Shown here: piece by piece, positions 34,303-36,748 of the stretch
Position numbering within the stretch: position 1 is the first letter of the stretch
Layout: the number at the start of each line of letters is the position of its first letter
From: CAYPHA01 sp964410215
GTDB taxonomy: Bacteria > Calditrichota > Calditrichia > Calditrichales > CAYPHA01
NCBI GenBank assembly: GCA_964410215.1
Contig: CAYPHA010000042.1
Location: 1 to 36,748 of the forward strand
Reading direction: 5' to 3'
DNA length: 36,748 nucleotides
Position numbers and translations under genes: made by a program
The notes under the pieces: generated by a model
The model's database searches: none
What the model was told of the DNA's origin: nothing
Seen by the model: only the letters and a program-made list of their open reading frames with translations

Positions 34303-35469
34303 CTATCTGAAAGCATTGATTCCTGTAATATGTTCCCCGATAATCAGGGTATGAATTTCATGGGTTCCTTCATAAGTCAGCACCGATTCCAGGTTCAGGG
34401 CATGTCGCATGGACTGATATTCATCGGAGATACCATTGGCACCGAGAATCGTTCTTGCCGTTCTGGCTATCTCCAGTGCCTGATGTACATTATTGCGCTT
34501 GGCCATTGAAACATGGTAATGGCGGGCCTTGCCTTCGTCCTTCATACGGCCGAGCCGATAATTCAATAACTGTCCCTTGGTGATCTCCGAAAGCATTTCA
34601 ACCAGTTTTTCCTGTGTAATCTGAAAGCCAGCAACGGGTTTATCAAACTGTATGCGTTCCCTGGAATAGGAAAGAGCTTCATCGTAACAGGCCATCGCAG
34701 CCCCCATGGCGCCCCAGGCAATACCGAAACGTGCTTCATTGAGGCAGGATAAAGGGGCCCGCAAACTGGTTGCTTCGGGGAGGAGATTTTCTTCCGGAAT
34801 CAGGCAGTCCTCGAAAAGGAGCTCCGCCGTATCGGAAGCCCGCAGCGAGAATTTTCCGTCGATCGCCTTTGCCGAGAAACCGGGTGTCCCCTTTTCCACC
34901 AGAAAACCCCGGATACCCTCTTCCATCCGGGCCCAGACAACAGCCACATCGGCAATGGAACCGTTGGTAATCCACATTTTCGATCCGTTAAGCAGGTATC
35001 CATCCTTAACCCGCTCCGCCTTCGTGCGCATACCTGAGGGGTTGGAACCGAAATCCGCTTCTGTCAGGCCGAAACAACCTGTTTTTGAGCCGGAGGCCAG
35101 CAGGGGCAGCCAGTGTTTCTTCTGCGTTTCCGTTCCATACGAATAAATGGGGTACATGACCAGACTGCTTTGAACAGAAGCGTATGAACGCAGGCCGGAA
35201 TCGCCCCGCTCAAGCTCCTGCATGACGATACCATAAACCGTGTAACTCAAACCCGGTCCGCCGTATTCTTCCGGAATGGTCACCCCCAGGAGCCCCATTT
35301 CCCCCAGTTCAGGTATAATTTGCACGGGAAACTGCCCGGTACGGTGATACCCGGCAACAATCGGAATGTATTGTTCATCGATAAAAATCCGGACCGATTG
35401 CTGAATCATCCGTTCCGTTTCCGATAGACTGTCTCCAATAAAAAAGTAATCCGCGCCCTTGAATTTCAC
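34303..35469 (-). CDS. gcdH: Glutaryl-CoA dehydrogenase
   Basis: This FAD enzyme oxidises and decarboxylates glutaryl-CoA to crotonyl-CoA in lysine, tryptophan and benzoyl-CoA breakdown. The 388-residue protein is close to the known GCDH sequence: GCFGLTEADFGSNPSGM, IRGFLVEKGTPGFSA, GKFSLRAS and LKGxNGISDEY-like GANGISDEYQSMRHA. The catalytic base is E367 in TYEGTHEIH. E87, R94 and Y366 correspond to residues of the decarboxylating enzymes, which argues for that reaction. The start is GTG 35469 with GGGGAA upstream. It is followed after 3 nt by the HD-GYP gene. No other glutarate or lysine genes are in view. Confidence 0.92.
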   Translation of the reverse strand: MKFKGADYFFIGDSLSETERMIQQSVRIFIDEQYIPIVAGYHRTGQFPVQIIPELGEMGLLGVTIPEEYGGPGLSYTVYGIVMQELERGDSGLRSYASVQSSLVMYPIYSYGTETQKKHWLPLLASGSKTGCFGLTEADFGSNPSGMRTKAERVKDGYLLNGSKMWITNGSIADVAVVWARMEEGIRGFLVEKGTPGFSAKAIDGKFSLRASDTAELLFEDCLIPEENLLPEATSLRAPLSCLNEARFGIAWGAMGAAMACYDEALSYSRERIQFDKPVAGFQITQEKLVEMLSEITKGQLLNYRLGRMKDEGKARHYHVSMAKRNNVHQALEIARTARTILGANGISDEYQSMRHALNLESVLTYEGTHEIHTLIIGEHITGINAFR

Positions 35470-35624
35470 GTCTTTTTTCCCCTTTTATTTCAAAAATCTT
35501 ACTGCGAACGGCAAAAAATGTTTCCTTTTTGAAACACCAATTATATGATTTCTTTTTAACGGAGGCAAATATTTGAACTATTCCTGCGAAACGAAAAAAG
35601 TCGGTTCGCCCTATCCAATGCACA
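35470..35624 (-). other. Intergenic gap with no identifiable element
   Basis: These 155 bp separate the beta-barrel gene (upstream in the minus direction) and the glutaryl-CoA dehydrogenase gene. They should contain a promoter for the latter. I see GCGAA and TTCGC arms after the beta-barrel stop, but they are too far apart for a convincing terminator. No coding sequence is visible. Confidence 0.3.
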
Positions 35625-36748
35625 TCAGAAGAGCCAGTTCATTTCGAGTCCGTAAATCAATGCATCATACGTTTCATTGCTGTTGAAGAAGGTCGGGCCG
35701 TATTCCATTGCAATCACTTCCAGCGCTTCGGTCGTGGTATAGCGCATCTGACGGGTATCGGTGCCGCCTATCAGTTTTAATGAAAGATTATTATTGAAAA
35801 AATATTCAAGAGAAATTTCACCGAATACCTGCCAGTAATCGCTCAGCATGTCTTCAATACCACCGTTTGCCGCTTCATTTTTAATAAAATTTAACGTTGA
35901 TTCCAATTTCAATCTACGCGGTATGATATCCCAGCGGCTGGATTCATACAAATAGATGTTCTCATTTTCCTGGTTGTTGGTCATACGCAGACTGCTGAAA
36001 ACAATGCCGCCGGAAACATACAGATCAGTAAACGGCCGGGTATACAGGTTCATACTGCTGATAAGCTGAGCTGTTCCCAGCGGTGAGCCGGCGGCCAGCA
36101 GGCTGCGGTCATCCAGGTCCATGTAAATTGTCGACAGTGCAAAGCGGTTTCGGGCCATATTGAAAGCAATCCTGCCTTCATATTTTCGTGAAATTTTTGC
36201 CGTTTCTATCCTATTGTCATCCTGATCGATAATCGTATTACTGTTATCATCACGGTATCCCCAGCGTAAGGTTATTTCCGGCAAACCGGGAAACTGACTG
36301 GCAATACCGGCATTTACGAGGCGTGTCTCCGTCGTTGGCCTGCCGGTAAGGTTTTCCAGATTATCTTCGTATTGTTCAACCTCCACGGTAACAATGGAAA
36401 TCCCTGGTATATTATAGGCACCATTTACATTCAACCCCTGCCGGTCGTTTAACAGATACGGATACCCCGCGGAAAAATAGTTAAAGCCGAGCCGTTGATA
36501 GAAAGCGACCAGTTTAAACTGCGCCATTCGGAGGTCAAGTCCGGCTTTATAAGCGTTATCCTCGGAAGTCTGGTAATCGAGCGTATCGATCTGGCTGAGA
36601 TAACCTTCGCCAAACAGATGCAAGCGGTTATCGAACAAATAAAGACCGCCGTGTCCTCCCATGCTCGTATTAAATAACGGTTCATTTATGGATTCGCTGA
36701 CGGACGTCTCTTCATCATTTCCCTGAAGATAACGAAGACCGGCATAGT
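35625..36748 (-). CDS. Probable outer-membrane beta-barrel protein, 5' end cut by the window edge
   Basis: The frame stays open from the right edge through 36662, where an internal Met occurs, to the stop at 35625, giving at least 373 residues. The visible part is made of alternating-polarity strands separated by short turns with Asp and Asn (for example LYVSGGIVFSSLRMT and NLSLKLIGGTDTRQM). It ends in NWLF, and a final aromatic residue is the typical outer-membrane barrel terminus. The true start lies outside the window. No family signature is recognisable to me; a surface-barrel or porin-like role is an inference. It reads leftward, as do the glutaryl-CoA dehydrogenase and HD-GYP genes. Confidence 0.65.
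   Translation of the reverse strand, partial: YAGLRYLQGNDEETSVSESINEPLFNTSMGGHGGLYLFDNRLHLFGEGYLSQIDTLDYQTSEDNAYKAGLDLRMAQFKLVAFYQRLGFNYFSAGYPYLLNDRQGLNVNGAYNIPGISIVTVEVEQYEDNLENLTGRPTTETRLVNAGIASQFPGLPEITLRWGYRDDNSNTIIDQDDNRIETAKISRKYEGRIAFNMARNRFALSTIYMDLDDRSLLAAGSPLGTAQLISSMNLYTRPFTDLYVSGGIVFSSLRMTNNQENENIYLYESSRWDIIPRRLKLESTLNFIKNEAANGGIEDMLSDYWQVFGEISLEYFFNNNLSLKLIGGTDTRQMRYTTTEALEVIAMEYGPTFFNSNETYDALIYGLEMNWLF

Noticed and set aside
1..36748. Defence system, prophage, insertion sequence, tRNA or CRISPR
   Set aside because: None of the genes, repeats or folded RNAs expected for these is visible; the content is housekeeping, transport, envelope and signalling.

Overview
The window is ordinary-looking bacterial chromosome from a Gram-negative member of the FCB superphylum (Bacteroidota, Ignavibacteria, Calditrichota, Marinimicrobia, KSB1 and relatives). 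The evidence is an Omp85-type outer-membrane protein, outer-membrane lipoproteins, a secreted subtilase ending in a FlgD-like type IX secretion (T9SS-type) sorting domain with an NPFNPTT motif, bacillithiol synthesis (BshA), and a xanthan-lyase/golvesin-type amidase. The phylum cannot be fixed from this window alone. I see no tRNA, rRNA, CRISPR array, insertion sequence, phage or defence island. The longest gene-free stretch is 232 bp (17523-17754).

Layout. 1-3545 (minus): an operon reading leftward of a lipoprotein with an odd CX5CH haem-like motif, a PLP-dependent ACC deaminase/D-cysteine desulfhydrase-type enzyme, a monofunctional peptidoglycan glycosyltransferase (mtgA) and an Omp85 protein cut by the left edge. 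3683-7044 (plus): a REC-GAF-GGDEF diguanylate cyclase, bshA and a glycerophosphodiester phosphodiesterase, tightly packed. 7045-13068 (minus): macro-domain protein, imidazolonepropionase (hutI), an Ap4A-phosphorylase-type HIT protein, an EF-G2-like GTPase, a SprT-like metallopeptidase and a UPF0173 metallo-beta-lactamase-fold hydrolase.

13256-18210 (plus): a large lipoprotein amidase whose catalytic domain is interrupted by a golvesin-like domain, an MFS transporter and a DUF2141 protein. 18251-19331 (minus): YceI protein and MarR regulator, divergent from a fused FAD/Fe-S D-2-hydroxyacid dehydrogenase (19500-22331) and an EamA transporter. A perfect 16-bp palindrome lies between the divergent genes. 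23316-26785 (plus): nadC-nadA-nadB, a complete aspartate-to-nicotinate-mononucleotide route. 26945-30150 (plus): penicillin-acylase-family hydrolase overlapping an alpha/beta hydrolase. 30185-36748 (minus): PKD-domain subtilase, REC-HD-GYP regulator, glutaryl-CoA dehydrogenase and a probable outer-membrane beta-barrel protein cut by the right edge.

How they fit together. Several genes concern the envelope (Omp85, mtgA, amidase, lipoproteins, beta-barrel, T9SS-type protease). Others deal with nucleotide or redox cofactors (nadCAB, macro domain, HIT, BshA). Both arms of cyclic-di-GMP turnover are present as two-component receivers (GGDEF synthesis, HD-GYP breakdown), in separate operons beside metabolic genes. 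I did not find a convincing previously undescribed multi-gene system. The best leads are local: the CX5CH lipoprotein, the split amidase, a terminator abutting the HIT-gene ribosome site, a terminator embedded in an opposing coding end, and the MarR-YceI/dehydrogenase switch region.
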